Assembly (NCBI RefSeq): GCF_030317145.1
Contig: NZ_JASZYE010000001.1
Span: forward strand, 930,001-994,000
Source: Variovorax flavidus
GTDB lineage: Bacteria > Pseudomonadota > Gammaproteobacteria > Burkholderiales > Burkholderiaceae_C
Direction of reading: 5' to 3'
Length of the DNA stretch: 64,000 bases
The position numbers and the translations under genes are program-made. Shown here piece after piece: positions 54,878 to 64,000 of the stretch. The notes below the pieces were generated by a model, which worked only from the letters and a program-made list of their open reading frames with translations, had not been told where the DNA came from and ran no database searches. The stretch's first letter is position 1. Every line of letters begins with the position of its first letter.

Positions 54878-55696
54878 TCACGGGGCGACCGGGTTGCGCT
54901 TTTCCTCTTCGAGCCGCTGTTGCCGGCGCACGGCTTCGCACTGCGGATGGGCCTTGAATTCAGGCTTCACGCACTGCCTTGCCATGCACTGGGCGGCTGC
55001 GATGAAGTTCATCGCCGAGCACGCGGCCCTGGGCTCGGCTGGCACGGGCTTCGGCTTCGGCGCCTCGACCACGGGCGGAGGCGCGGCCATGGTTTCGTTC
55101 GCGCCGGGCGGCTGGAACTGAACGTGAGGTGGAGCGACAGGCGCCGCAGCACGAGCGACAGCGGCCGCAGCCGGCACCCTGGCCGGACCGCCTGCCTCCC
55201 TGTCGGTGCCGGGCGGAACCGGCGCTGGCGCCTCCACGATCGCCGGTGCGACAGGCGGCGCTTCGGCAGCCACCTCGGGCGCGGCATGCACGTCCTCCGC
55301 CTGTGCGGCCTCCTTCGAAGCGCCGTCCGAAGGCGGAGGGTTCAACTGCGCGCTGCCGACGGTGTAGAGATACCAGCCGCCCGCACCCGCCACGACCCAC
55401 CCTGCGGACCCGATCACCAGCGCGGCGATCAGGCCGGCAACGCTGATCCAGAGGCCCTTCGAAGGCCCAGCGCCTGCGCCGGCGCCCTCTGCCTTGGTCG
55501 CCGACGCGCCGGCCGGCTTCGACCAGTGGCCTTTCAATGCAGAGGTCAGCCCCTGATAGGAGGTTCTTGCCGGCACGCGCATCGTGGGCGCGAAATCGGT
55601 ATCCGGGCAGCCCGTCGGCAACGACGTGATGCACTCGATGCAGAACTTGGCAATCGAACGGTTCCGCGCCTGGCAGTTGGGACAGATCAACGCCAT
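54878..55696 (-). CDS. Zinc-ribbon membrane protein with Pro/Ala-rich periplasmic part
   Basis: The 272-residue protein has an N-terminal zinc ribbon (ICPNCQARNRSIAKFCIECITSL, two Cys pairs), then a membrane helix (LWISVAGLIAALVIGSAGWVVAGAGGWYLY, about residues 83-112). A low-complexity Pro/Ala linker follows, then a C-terminal cysteine-containing segment (ACSAMNFIAAAQCMARQCVKPEFKAHPQCEAVRRQQ). Four Cys near the end could bind metal or form disulfides. The family is unknown to me, though similar proteins occur in Comamonadaceae. Start ATG 55696 is chosen over an in-frame GTG at 55705. It is convergent with the second TctC gene and has no clear operon partner. Confidence 0.65.
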   Translation of the reverse strand: MALICPNCQARNRSIAKFCIECITSLPTGCPDTDFAPTMRVPARTSYQGLTSALKGHWSKPAGASATKAEGAGAGAGPSKGLWISVAGLIAALVIGSAGWVVAGAGGWYLYTVGSAQLNPPPSDGASKEAAQAEDVHAAPEVAAEAPPVAPAIVEAPAPVPPGTDREAGGPARVPAAAAVARAAAPVAPPHVQFQPPGANETMAAPPPVVEAPKPKPVPAEPRAACSAMNFIAAAQCMARQCVKPEFKAHPQCEAVRRQQRLEEEKRNPVAP

Positions 55697-55839
55697 GGGC
55701 AACACGGCGCAAAGCTGGGAGCGCCCGAAAGAGGATCGATGGTGACCATCCCCCTAGGGTGACAGAGGCCCTCCCAAATGCCATGTGCGAAAGTTCACAT
55801 CGAGATACATAAGTTTACATTTCGATGAACCGCATCGGT

Positions 55840-56817
55840 TCATTCGATGGCGACCTTGGCTTCCTTCACCAGCCTCGCGTACTTGGCGGTGTCGTCCCTG
55901 ATCTGCGCCGCCATCTGGGCCGGCGTGTCGCCGACCGGCTCGGCGCCGATCTCTTCCATCCGCTTCTTGAACTCGGGCGACTGGATGATCTTCACGATCT
56001 CCGCGTTGAGTTTCGCGACCACCTCCTTGGGCGTCGCGGCGGGTGCCAGGATGCCGAACCAGGTGCCCTGGTTGAAATCCTTGATGCCGGCTTCGGCCAG
56101 CGTCGGCACATCGGGCAAGGTGCTCGACCGCTTGGCGGTCGTCACCGCCAGGGCGCGCAGCTTGCCGCCCTTGATGTGCTGCACCAGCGGCGTCAGCGTG
56201 TCGAACGACATGTCGACCTGGCCGCCCAGCAGGTCGGTGGTCAGCGGTGCACTGCCCTTGTAGGGCACATGCAGCAGCTCGACGCCGGCAATGCTGGAGA
56301 ACTGCGTGCCGATCAGGTGCTGCACCGTGCCGTTGCCGTTCGAGCCATAAGACAACTTGCCGGGCGAAGCCTTCGCGAGCGCGACCAGGCTCTTGACGTC
56401 CGTCGCCGGCGACTTGGCGTTGACCACCAGCACGTTGGGCACGAGGGCCACGGTGGTGACGGGCGCGAAGCTTTTCTCGAAGTCGTAGGGCAGCTTCTTG
56501 TAGACGCTTGTGGCGATGGTGTGGTGCACCGCACCCATCAGGAGCGTGTAGCCATCCGGCTTGGCCTTGGCCACGTAGTCCGCACCGACCGTTGCGCCGG
56601 CACCCGGCTTGCTCTCCACGATCACGGGCTGGCCAAGGCTTTGCGACAGCGGCGTGGTGACGGCGCGCGCCAGCGCGTCCGAACTGCCGCCCGGCGGGAA
56701 CGGAACCACCAGCGTGATCGGCTTGGAAGGCCAGGCCTGCGCCGCAGCGAGCGACGAGGCCAGGCCGAAGGCGATCGCCGTCAAGGCAGCGCGGGGGCGG
56801 AATGTCGAAGTGTTCAT
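55840..56817 (-). CDS. Tripartite tricarboxylate receptor (TctC/Bug family) of the tartrate regulon
   Basis: The 325-residue periplasmic receptor has a signal peptide (AALTAIAFGLASSLAAAQA) and Bug motifs WPSKPITLVVPFPPGGSSDALAR, QPVIVESKPGAGATVGADYVAKAKPDGYTLL, SPGKLSYGSNGNGTVQHLIGTQF, LHVPYKGSAPLTTDLLGGQVDMSFD, and ATPKEVVAKLNAEI. AAGGAG precedes ATG 56817. Directly upstream is a TGAATCC-N11-GGATTCA dyad like the one in the ttuA/ttuC gap, with the same spacing to a TACATT box. Its control and probable role in tartrate or a similar C4 acid therefore follow the ttu operon, though no TctAB permease is present. Confidence 0.9.
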   Translation of the reverse strand: MNTSTFRPRAALTAIAFGLASSLAAAQAWPSKPITLVVPFPPGGSSDALARAVTTPLSQSLGQPVIVESKPGAGATVGADYVAKAKPDGYTLLMGAVHHTIATSVYKKLPYDFEKSFAPVTTVALVPNVLVVNAKSPATDVKSLVALAKASPGKLSYGSNGNGTVQHLIGTQFSSIAGVELLHVPYKGSAPLTTDLLGGQVDMSFDTLTPLVQHIKGGKLRALAVTTAKRSSTLPDVPTLAEAGIKDFNQGTWFGILAPAATPKEVVAKLNAEIVKIIQSPEFKKRMEEIGAEPVGDTPAQMAAQIRDDTAKYARLVKEAKVAIE

Positions 56818-56844
56818 GCTTGTCTCCTTATGGTGTGTGATGCG

Positions 56845-56850
56845 AATGTA
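56845..56850 (-). promoter_or_regulatory. Candidate -10 box for tctC
   Basis: On the minus strand TACATT lies at 56850-56845, 28 bp before the tctC start, and exactly 34 nt from the proximal edge of the dyad at 56884. The same distance separates TACAGT from the dyad upstream of ttuC. No good -35 hexamer is visible, as expected at a promoter that needs a LysR activator. Confidence 0.45.
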
Positions 56851-56883
56851 GGCAGGCGGAGGGTGTTCAATGCGGGGTGAAAG

Positions 56884-56908
56884 TGAATCCGTCGTTAACC
56901 TGGATTCA
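56884..56908. promoter_or_regulatory. LysR-type operator A (TGAATCC-N11-GGATTCA)
   Basis: This is a perfect 7-11-7 inverted repeat: TGAATCC (56884-56890) and GGATTCA (56902-56908), with GTTAAC inside the spacer. It matches the site at 63636-63660 at 23 of 26 compared bases, more than chance would give. It lies between the end of eno and the start of tctC, so it should serve tctC. The most likely binder is TtuA, the LysR protein encoded at 63675. Confidence 0.65.
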
Positions 56909-56924
56909 ATAATCCGAAGCGGCT

Positions 56925-58220
<1,296 letters not shown>

Positions 58221-59636
58221 TCAGATTTGCGCGATGCGCAGCAGGTTGGTGGTGCCGGAAGTTCCGAAAGGCATGCCCGCGGAAATGACGATGGTTTGCC
58301 CCGAGGCGCCGAAGCCCTCCTTGAGCGCGGTCCGGCAGGCGAGTTCGCTCATCTCCGGGACATCCACCACTTCGTGGCAGAGCACCGCGTGCACGCCCCA
58401 TGCGAGCGCCAGGCGGCGTGCCGTGGCAAGCCGCGGCGTCATGCCGATGATGGGAGCGCGCGGGCGCTCGCGCGCCATTCGCAGTGCCGAGTAGCCCGAG
58501 CTGGTGTAGGCGACGGTGGCCGCCGCATTGAGCAGCCCCGTGATGTCGCGCATAGCGGAGCCGATGGCATCCGCAGCCAGCGACAGCGGCTCGGAGCGCG
58601 AGGAGTCGATCGCGGTGCGGTAGTTCGGGTCGCTCTCGGTGTGCGTGATGATGTTGCTCATCATCTTCACCGCCTCGACCGGATAGCGGCCGCTGGCCGA
58701 CTCCGCCGACAGCATGACCGCATCCGCGCCTTCGTAGATCGCGGTCGCCACGTCGGACGCCTCGGCCCGTGTCGGCACCGGCGCGCCGACCATGGACTCC
58801 AGCATCTGCGTGGCGACGATCACCGGCTTTCCAGCCCGGCGGCAGGCCCGGATGATCCGCTTCTGGATCGACGGCACCTGCTCGGCCGGCATCTCCACGC
58901 CCAGGTCGCCGCGCGCGACCATCACGGCGTCGGTCTCGGCGACGATGGCGTCCAGCGAGGCAATGGCCGCCGGCTTCTCCAGCTTGGCGACGATGCCCGC
59001 ACGGCCGTCCACGATGCGGCGGACCTCGATGACGTCCTCGGGCCGCTGAACGAACGACAGCGCCACCCAGTCGACGCCGAGCGTCAGGCCATAGGCCAGG
59101 TCGGCGCGATCCTTCTCGGTCATGGCGGAGAGCGGCAGCACCACGCCGGGGACGTTGACGCCCTTGCGATCCGACAAGGTGCCTCCGTTCACCACCCGGG
59201 TGTCGGCGTAGTCCTTGCCGAAGCCTTCGACACGCAGGCGCAGCCGCCCGTCGTCCAGCAGCAGTTCCGTGCCGGTCTCCAGCGCCGCGAAGATCTCGGG
59301 ATGCGGCAGGGCGACCCGCTCGATGTTGCCCGGCGACTTCGTGTCGAGGTCGAGCCGGAACGGCGTGCCTTCGACCAGGTGGATCGGGCCGCCCGGAAAG
59401 GTGCCGATGCGCAGCTTGGGCCCCTGCAGATCGAGCAGCACGCCGATGGGCCTGCCGCTGTCGCGCTCGATCTCGCGGATCAGGTCGAGCCGGCGCTTGT
59501 GGTCCTCGTGCGTGCCGTGGCTGAAGTTCAGCCGGAACACATCGGCGCCGGCGTCGAACAGCGCCTGGATGGTCTTGCGGTCGTCGCTGGCGGGCCCGAG
59601 GGTCGCCACGATCTTTGCTTGCTTGCTGCGTCGCAT
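58221..59636 (-). CDS. ttuE: Pyruvate kinase (TtuE type)
   Basis: The 471-residue pyruvate kinase converts phosphoenolpyruvate and ADP to pyruvate and ATP. Visible motifs are KIVATLGPASDDRKTIQALFDAGADVFRLNFSHGTHEDH, GVLLDLQGPKLRIG, MVARGDLGVEMPAEQVPSIQKRII, and KPVIVATQMLESM. These carry the catalytic Lys, the Mg ligands and the K+ site. The ATG 59636 has AGGAG upstream. It lies between ttuD and eno in the ttu order; in Agrobacterium vitis the corresponding ttuE is a pyruvate kinase. Thus the operon carries the last step of the glycerate route. The 12-bp gap to eno supports co-transcription. Confidence 0.92.
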   Translation of the reverse strand: MRRSKQAKIVATLGPASDDRKTIQALFDAGADVFRLNFSHGTHEDHKRRLDLIREIERDSGRPIGVLLDLQGPKLRIGTFPGGPIHLVEGTPFRLDLDTKSPGNIERVALPHPEIFAALETGTELLLDDGRLRLRVEGFGKDYADTRVVNGGTLSDRKGVNVPGVVLPLSAMTEKDRADLAYGLTLGVDWVALSFVQRPEDVIEVRRIVDGRAGIVAKLEKPAAIASLDAIVAETDAVMVARGDLGVEMPAEQVPSIQKRIIRACRRAGKPVIVATQMLESMVGAPVPTRAEASDVATAIYEGADAVMLSAESASGRYPVEAVKMMSNIITHTESDPNYRTAIDSSRSEPLSLAADAIGSAMRDITGLLNAAATVAYTSSGYSALRMARERPRAPIIGMTPRLATARRLALAWGVHAVLCHEVVDVPEMSELACRTALKEGFGASGQTIVISAGMPFGTSGTTNLLRIAQI

Positions 59637-59637
59637 G

Positions 59638-60960
59638 TCAGTTTCTCCTGGTTGCACCATCGGTCCCGACAGCAGAGGTGCCGGCGGTGATCACGATCGC
59701 GCGAAAGTCGTTCACGTTGGTGAGGGTCGGGCCGGTCACCACCGAGTCGCCGAGCGCCTCGAAGAAGCCGTGCCCGTCGTTGCGGTCGAGGTGTGCGCGA
59801 GGGCTCAGGCCCTGCTTCCATGCGCGGGGCAACGTGTCCGGCGCCAGCACGGCGCCGGCGATCTCCTCCTGCCCGTCGACACCGTCCGTGTCGCCGGCCA
59901 GCGCGTGGATGCCGGGCTCGCCATCCAGTGCGATGCCGAGCGACAGCAGGAACTCGACGTTCCGTCCGCCGCGTCCGCCGCCGCGCACGGTGACGGTGGT
60001 TTCGCCGCCAGAGAGCAGCACGCACGGCGCCGGCACCGGCTGCCCCCGCCGCGCCACCTGCAGCGCGATGCCGGCCATCGTCGTGGCGACGTCGCGTGCC
60101 TCGCCCTCGATGGCGTCGCCGAGGATGTACGGATGCAGTCCGGCATCCCGCGCGACTGCGGCCGCGGCCTCCAGCGCCATCTGCGGTGTCGCGATGAAGC
60201 GCGTCTCGATGGCAGGCAGGCGTGGATCGCCCGGCTTCGGCGTTTCGCCCTCCCCGGTTTCGAGCAGCGTCAGGGCCCGCACCGGCACGTCGATCTCGTA
60301 GCGGCGAAGGATGTCCAGTGCGTCTGCGCAGGTCGTCGGGTCCGCCACGGTCGGCCCGGAGGCAATGTCGATCGGATCGTCGCCCGGCACGTCGGACAGC
60401 AGCAGATTGATCACGCGCGCCGGGTGGCATGCCGCGGCGAGTCGTCCGCCCTTGATGGCAGACAGGTGCCGGCGCACGCAGTTCATTTCGCTGATGGTCG
60501 CGCCGCTGGCGAGCAGCGCGCGGCTGAGGGCCTGCTTGTCGGCCAGCGTGAGGCCCGGCAACGCCAGGGGCAGCAATGAGGACCCTCCCCCGGAGATCAG
60601 GCACAGCACCAGGTCGTCGGCCGTCAGCCCTTCGACGGTCTCGATCATCCGGCGCGCGGCAGCCTCTCCAGCGGCGTCGGGCACCGGGTGGGCCGCCTCG
60701 ACGATCTCGATGCGTCCGCATGGCACCGCGTGGCCGTAGCGGGTCACCACCAATCCCGAGAGCGGACCCGGCCAGTGATCCTCGACGGCGCGGGCCATCG
60801 CTGCCGACGCCTTGCCGGCGCCGATCACGACCAGCCGTCCCTTCGGCGAAGGCGGCAGGTGACGAGGAACGCACAGCGCGGGCTGAGCGGCGGCGATCGC
60901 GGCGTCGAACATGGCGCGCAACACGCTGCGGGAGTCTGCGGGGTTCATGGCGGCAGTCAT
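59638..60960 (-). CDS. ttuD: Glycerate 2-kinase TtuD (MOFRL family)
   Basis: TtuD phosphorylates D-glycerate to 2-phosphoglycerate. The 440-residue protein has LVVIGAGKASAAMARAVEDHW, LVVTRYGHAVPC, ISGGGSSLLPLALPGLTLADKQALSRALLASGATISEMNCVRRHLS, LLLSDVPGDDPIDIASGPTVAD, and a C-terminal MOFRL region (LSGGETTVTVRGGGRGGRN, LAGDTDGVDG, and FFEALGDSVVTGPTLTNVNDF). ATG 60948 is an alternative start. It is between dctA and pyk on one strand, with 1 bp to pyk and 5 bp to dctA, so translation is coupled. The product, 2-phosphoglycerate, is the substrate of the enolase two genes on. Confidence 0.9.
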   Translation of the reverse strand: MTAAMNPADSRSVLRAMFDAAIAAAQPALCVPRHLPPSPKGRLVVIGAGKASAAMARAVEDHWPGPLSGLVVTRYGHAVPCGRIEIVEAAHPVPDAAGEAAARRMIETVEGLTADDLVLCLISGGGSSLLPLALPGLTLADKQALSRALLASGATISEMNCVRRHLSAIKGGRLAAACHPARVINLLLSDVPGDDPIDIASGPTVADPTTCADALDILRRYEIDVPVRALTLLETGEGETPKPGDPRLPAIETRFIATPQMALEAAAAVARDAGLHPYILGDAIEGEARDVATTMAGIALQVARRGQPVPAPCVLLSGGETTVTVRGGGRGGRNVEFLLSLGIALDGEPGIHALAGDTDGVDGQEEIAGAVLAPDTLPRAWKQGLSPRAHLDRNDGHGFFEALGDSVVTGPTLTNVNDFRAIVITAGTSAVGTDGATRRN

Positions 60961-60965
60961 CCGGC

Positions 60966-62318
60966 TCAGGCCGCGATCCGCTCGCCGACGAGCTCGACGC
61001 GAATCGGCTTCACGTTGGTCGTCTCGTCGTCGCCCTCATAGAGCTCGTCCAGGTCCTCCGGATCGCTCTTGCCGTCGAGCACCTGCGTCAGGCGCTGGCG
61101 GTCCACCGCACCGACCCAGCGGGCGATGGCGATCGTGCCCACTGCGTTGCCGATCGTGTTGGTGATGGAGCGCGCTTCCGACATGAAGCGGTCCACGCCG
61201 AGCAGCAGCACCATCCCCGCCACCGGAATCTTGCCCATCGAGGCCAGCGTGGCCGCCAGCGTGATGAAGCCGGAGCCGGTGACGCCGGCCGAGCCCTTGG
61301 ACGTGAGCAGCAGCACGCCCAGCACGACGAGCTGATCGGTCATGCTCAATGGCGTGTTGGTGGCCTGGGCGATGAAGATCGCGGCCATCGTGTAGTAGAT
61401 GCACTGGCCGTCCGGGTTGAAGGTCAGGCCGGCCGGCACGACCAGGCCCACCACCGGCTTGGAGACACCGGCGTGCTCCAGCTTGCGCATCAATTGCGGG
61501 ACCACGGACTCGGAGGAACTGGTCCCCAGCACGGTGAAGAGTTCGTCCTTGATGTACTTCAGGAACTTCCACAGGCTGAATCCCGATAGCCGCGCGATGA
61601 AGCCGAGCACGACCGCGACGAACAGGAAGCAGGTGATGTACATCGTGCCCATCAGCTTGCCCAGCGCCACGATCGAGCCCAAGCCGTAGGCGCCCACCGT
61701 GAACGCCATTGCACCGAAGGCCGCGAGCGGGGCCAGCCGCATGATCATCCCGACGATCGAGAACACCCCGTGGGTGAACGAGTCGAGAAAGTCCACCACC
61801 GGCTTGGCGCGCGGGCCGATGTGTGACAGCGCGATGCCGAACAGGGTGGAGAACACCAGGATCTGCAGGATGTCGTTCCGGGCCAGCGCGTCGACGACGC
61901 TGGTCGGCACGAGGTGCATCACGAAGTCGATGAAGCCGTCGGACTTGGCGCCGGCAGCCGTGTAGCTGGCGATCGCCTTGGTGTCGAGCCGCGAAGCGTC
62001 GATGTTCATGCCGTTGCCCGGCCCGACGACGTTGACCACCACCAGCCCGAGCGCCAGGGCGAAGGTCGATAGGATCTCGAAATAGATCAGCGCCCGGACG
62101 CCGACGCGCCCAAGCTCCTTCATGTTCTCCATCCGTGCGATGCCGAGCACCACGGTGGCGAAGATGATCGGCGCGAACACCATCTTGATCAGCTTGATGA
62201 AGATGTCGCCCAGCGGCTTGAAATCGCCGGCGATATGGGGTGCGAAGAAGCCGAGGGCGGCACCGGCGAACACGCCGATGAGCACCTGGACGTACAGCTT
62301 TCCGAGGAAGCGGCGCAT
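60966..62318 (-). CDS. dctA: C4-dicarboxylate:cation symporter (DctA family)
   Basis: This 450-residue secondary transporter of the DctA/DAACS family has LIKMVFAPIIFATVVLGIARM, LALGLVVVNVVGPG and DELFTVLGTSSSESVVPQLMRKLE (the serine-rich re-entrant loop). It also has LVVPAGLTFNPDGQCIYYTMAAIFIAQATN, LLTSKGSAGVTGSGFITLAATL and VDRFMSEARSITNTIGNAVGT (substrate and cation sites). The tail is acidic. It would import tartrate or related C4 acids for the downstream enzymes. It is co-directional with ttuC (63555) and ttuD; the gap of 148 bp to ttuC could hold a second start, but no clear promoter is seen. Confidence 0.93.
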   Translation of the reverse strand: MRRFLGKLYVQVLIGVFAGAALGFFAPHIAGDFKPLGDIFIKLIKMVFAPIIFATVVLGIARMENMKELGRVGVRALIYFEILSTFALALGLVVVNVVGPGNGMNIDASRLDTKAIASYTAAGAKSDGFIDFVMHLVPTSVVDALARNDILQILVFSTLFGIALSHIGPRAKPVVDFLDSFTHGVFSIVGMIMRLAPLAAFGAMAFTVGAYGLGSIVALGKLMGTMYITCFLFVAVVLGFIARLSGFSLWKFLKYIKDELFTVLGTSSSESVVPQLMRKLEHAGVSKPVVGLVVPAGLTFNPDGQCIYYTMAAIFIAQATNTPLSMTDQLVVLGVLLLTSKGSAGVTGSGFITLAATLASMGKIPVAGMVLLLGVDRFMSEARSITNTIGNAVGTIAIARWVGAVDRQRLTQVLDGKSDPEDLDELYEGDDETTNVKPIRVELVGERIAA

Positions 62319-62466
62319 GGGTTGTCTCCTGGTGGATGTGTGGGCACGAGTTCGCCCCCGCGGCGCTTGGCGGCCGCTTCGGGATGAGAGGTGGCGCGTG
62401 CCGCGCGGCCCCTCGGTTCAGGAAGGAAGACCCGGCCGTCGATGCGTGGCCGGGGTCAGCGGACGG

Positions 62467-63555
62467 TCAGGCCGCCTTGCGCTGCGTGCTGCCTGCGACT
62501 TGCTCGCACACGGCCTTGGTGACGTCGGCGGTGGTCGCCTTGCCGCCCAGGTCGCGGGTGTGCAGCGACTTGTCGGCAGTGACCTTCTCGATGGCCTGCA
62601 TCACGCGCCGGGCGGCTTCGGCCTCGCCGAGGTGCTCCAGCAGCATCACGACCGACCAGAAAGTGCCCACGGGGTTGGCGAGGCCCTTGCCCATGATGTC
62701 GAAGGCCGAGCCATGGATCGGCTCGAACATCGACGGATAACGGCGCTCCGGATCGATGTTGCCGGTCGGCGCGATGCCCAGGCTCCCGGCCAGCGCGGCG
62801 GCGAGGTCGCTCAGGATGTCGGCGTGCAGGTTGGTCGCGACGATCGTGTCGAGCGATGCCGGGTTGTTGATCATGCGGGCCGTCGATGCGTCGACGAGTT
62901 CCTTGTCCCACTTGACGTCCGGGAACTCCTTGGAGATCTGCACGGCGATCTCGTCCCACATCACCATCGCGTGGCGCTGCGCGTTGCTCTTGGTGATGAC
63001 GGTCAGCAGCTTGCGGGGCCGCGACTGGGCCAGCTTGAAGGCGAAGCGCATGATGCGCTCGACGCCGGCGCGGGTCATCATCGACACGTCGGTCGCGGCT
63101 TCGATCGGGTGGCCCTGGTGCACGCGGCCGCCGACGCCGGAGTATTCGCCTTCGGAGTTCTCGCGCACGATGACCCAGTTCAGGTCGTCCGGTCCGCAGC
63201 GCTTGAGCGGACCGTCGATGCCGGGCAGGATGCGCGTCGGACGCACATTGGCGTACTGGTCGAAGCCCTGGCAGATCTTCAGGCGCAGGCCCCAGAGCGT
63301 GATGTGGTCGGGGATGTGCGGGTCGCCGGCGGAGCCGAACAGGATCGCATCCTTGTCGCGAATGGCGTTCAGGCCATCGTCCGGCATCATCACGCCGTGC
63401 TCGCGGAAGTAGTCGCCGCCCCAATCGAAGTTCTCGAACTCGAACTTGAAGCTGCTGCTGGCCGAGGCCAGGGCTTCCAGCACTTGCTGGCCGGCGGGAA
63501 CGACTTCCTTGCCGATGCCGTCGCCGGGAATGGTTGCGATCTTGTACGTCTTCAT
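62467..63555 (-). CDS. ttuC: Tartrate dehydrogenase/decarboxylase (TtuC)
   Basis: The 362-residue protein is of the isopropylmalate/isocitrate dehydrogenase family. It has the start KIATIPGDGIGKEVVPAG, GSAGDPHIPDHITLWGLRLKICQ (typical of tartrate dehydrogenase), VIVRENSEGEYSGVGGRVHQGHP, ITKSNAQRHAMVMWDEIA, and ATNLHADILSDLAAALAGSLG with metal Asp residues. It also has EPIHGSAFDIMGKGLANPVGTF. TtuC oxidises tartrate and decarboxylates it toward D-glycerate. The start is ATG 63555. The dyad at 63636 lies upstream, and the divergent LysR gene ttuA begins at 63675. It heads the minus-strand tartrate operon. Confidence 0.93.
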   Translation of the reverse strand: MKTYKIATIPGDGIGKEVVPAGQQVLEALASASSSFKFEFENFDWGGDYFREHGVMMPDDGLNAIRDKDAILFGSAGDPHIPDHITLWGLRLKICQGFDQYANVRPTRILPGIDGPLKRCGPDDLNWVIVRENSEGEYSGVGGRVHQGHPIEAATDVSMMTRAGVERIMRFAFKLAQSRPRKLLTVITKSNAQRHAMVMWDEIAVQISKEFPDVKWDKELVDASTARMINNPASLDTIVATNLHADILSDLAAALAGSLGIAPTGNIDPERRYPSMFEPIHGSAFDIMGKGLANPVGTFWSVVMLLEHLGEAEAARRVMQAIEKVTADKSLHTRDLGGKATTADVTKAVCEQVAGSTQRKAA

Positions 63556-63596
63556 GGGTTTGTCTCCGAGGGGTGGTAGTGAAGGGGGGTATGGGT

Positions 63597-63602
63597 ACTG
63601 TA
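63597..63602 (-). promoter_or_regulatory. Candidate -10 box for ttuC
   Basis: The minus-strand TACAGT (63602-63597) stands 41 bp before the ttuC start and 34 nt from the proximal edge of the dyad at 63636, the same distance as at tctC. The repeated geometry supports a LysR-activated promoter; a -35 hexamer is not evident. Confidence 0.45.
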
Positions 63603-63635
63603 AGAATTCGACGCCCCTTCGGCACGGCGCTAAAG

Positions 63636-63660
63636 TGAATCCATTGTTAACCTGAATTCA
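63636..63660. promoter_or_regulatory. LysR-type operator B (TGAATCC-N11-GAATTCA)
   Basis: TGAATCC (63636-63642) and GAATTCA (63654-63660) form an 11-nt-spaced dyad with one mismatch, containing GTTAAC like operator A. It sits 15 bp before the ttuA start and 81 bp before ttuC, so TtuA could bind here to repress itself and activate ttuC. Three differences in 26 bases separate it from operator A (56884). Confidence 0.65.
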
Positions 63661-63674
63661 ACGGTGGAGCGACC

Positions 63675-64000
63675 ATGACCAGTGCCATCCTGCCAGCCGA
63701 CCTTGGCTTCTTTTCCACCCTCGCCAGTGCCGGAAGCCTCAGTGCCGCAGCGCGGGAACTCGGTGTCACCACGCCCGCGGTGAGCAAGCATCTCGCGCTG
63801 ATGGAGTCGCGCGTCGGCGTGCTGTTGGTCAACCGGTCGACGCGGCGCATGAGCCTCACGCCCGAAGGCGAGACGTACCTGGAGCATGCGCGCCGCATCC
63901 TCGGCGAGATCGACGGCATGGAAGAGCTGCTCGGCGTTTCCAAGGCGACGCCGCAGGGCCTTTTGCGGGTGAACGCCACCCTCGGCTTCGGGCGCAGCCA
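63675..64000 (+). CDS. ttuA: LysR-type regulator TtuA (partial, C-terminus off the window)
   Basis: About 108 codons are present. The winged helix begins LPADLGFFSTLASAGSLSAAARELGVTTPAVSKHLALMESRVGVLLVNRSTRRMSLTPEGETYLEHARRIL, with a typical LysR linker after it. It is not closed by a stop before the right edge. The start ATG 63675 is immediately downstream of operator B. The divergent ttuC arrangement and the operator's reappearance upstream of tctC (56817) suggest this protein controls both. The name follows the ttu nomenclature by context; the effector domain cannot be seen. Confidence 0.85.
   Translation, partial: MTSAILPADLGFFSTLASAGSLSAAARELGVTTPAVSKHLALMESRVGVLLVNRSTRRMSLTPEGETYLEHARRILGEIDGMEELLGVSKATPQGLLRVNATLGFGRS

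Overview
This window is high-GC and densely coded, and looks like a chromosomal segment of a betaproteobacterium of the Comamonadaceae (Variovorax-like). Supporting this are the thiO-thiS-thiG-thiE thiamine cluster, several 'Bug' (TctC) solute receptors, many LysR regulators, soluble hybrid histidine kinases and a ttu-type tartrate operon. The genus is inferred from gene content, not from a search. No insertion sequence, phage gene, CRISPR array or integrase is seen.

Layout. 1-3604: thiamine synthesis (thiD partial and divergent; thiO, thiS, thiG, thiE). 3711-3858: tRNA-Asn with a -10 box and a terminator. 3918-7091: small conserved proteins (DUF1488, DUF4262), a hotdog-like protein, and a lipoprotein with a formylglycine-enzyme fold but no catalytic cysteines. 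7241-10306: a TRAP transporter whose receptor gene converges on the permease genes. 10335-16478: an alpha/beta hydrolase-adenylate cyclase fusion, hemerythrin, a PAS hybrid kinase, DUF2789 and a DksA-type protein. 16502-18676: LysR and D-tartrate dehydratase. 19044-27616: two overlapping hybrid kinases, one of about 2115 residues with a very long HAMP array. 28505-33741: a TauD/AtsK-type dioxygenase followed by a complete carbohydrate-type ABC transporter. 33779-37066: a KaiC-like double ATPase overlapping a hybrid kinase. 37238-40913: a DUF3883-like protein, a TPR/O-GlcNAc-transferase-like protein and a small membrane-anchored protein. 40945-46451: nirB, nirD, a nitrite channel, and a PP2C phosphatase/protein kinase gene broken by one base. 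46817-54864: an unassigned catabolic operon (DapA-like lyase, CitE-like lyase, CoA transferase, 2-hydroxyacid oxidase, amidohydrolase) flanked by two TctC receptors and a LysR regulator. 54878-55696: zinc-ribbon membrane protein. 55840-64000: the tartrate regulon.

How genes work together. The last region encodes a continuous route: DctA (uptake), TtuC (tartrate to glycerate), TtuD (glycerate to 2-phosphoglycerate), enolase (to phosphoenolpyruvate) and pyruvate kinase, with the LysR gene ttuA divergent at the right edge. A nearly identical 25-bp dyad (TGAATCC-N11-GRATTCA) lies in the ttuA/ttuC gap and again upstream of the tctC gene at 55840-56817. Each dyad sits exactly 34 nt from a candidate -10 box, so that TctC receptor is probably part of the same regulon. 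A separate D-tartrate dehydratase at 17510 gives a second tartrate route.

The most unusual items are the tartrate operator pair, the poly-HAMP kinase, the unassigned operon at 47962-52931, the KaiC-like/kinase pair, and the frameshifted phosphatase-kinase next to the nitrite genes.
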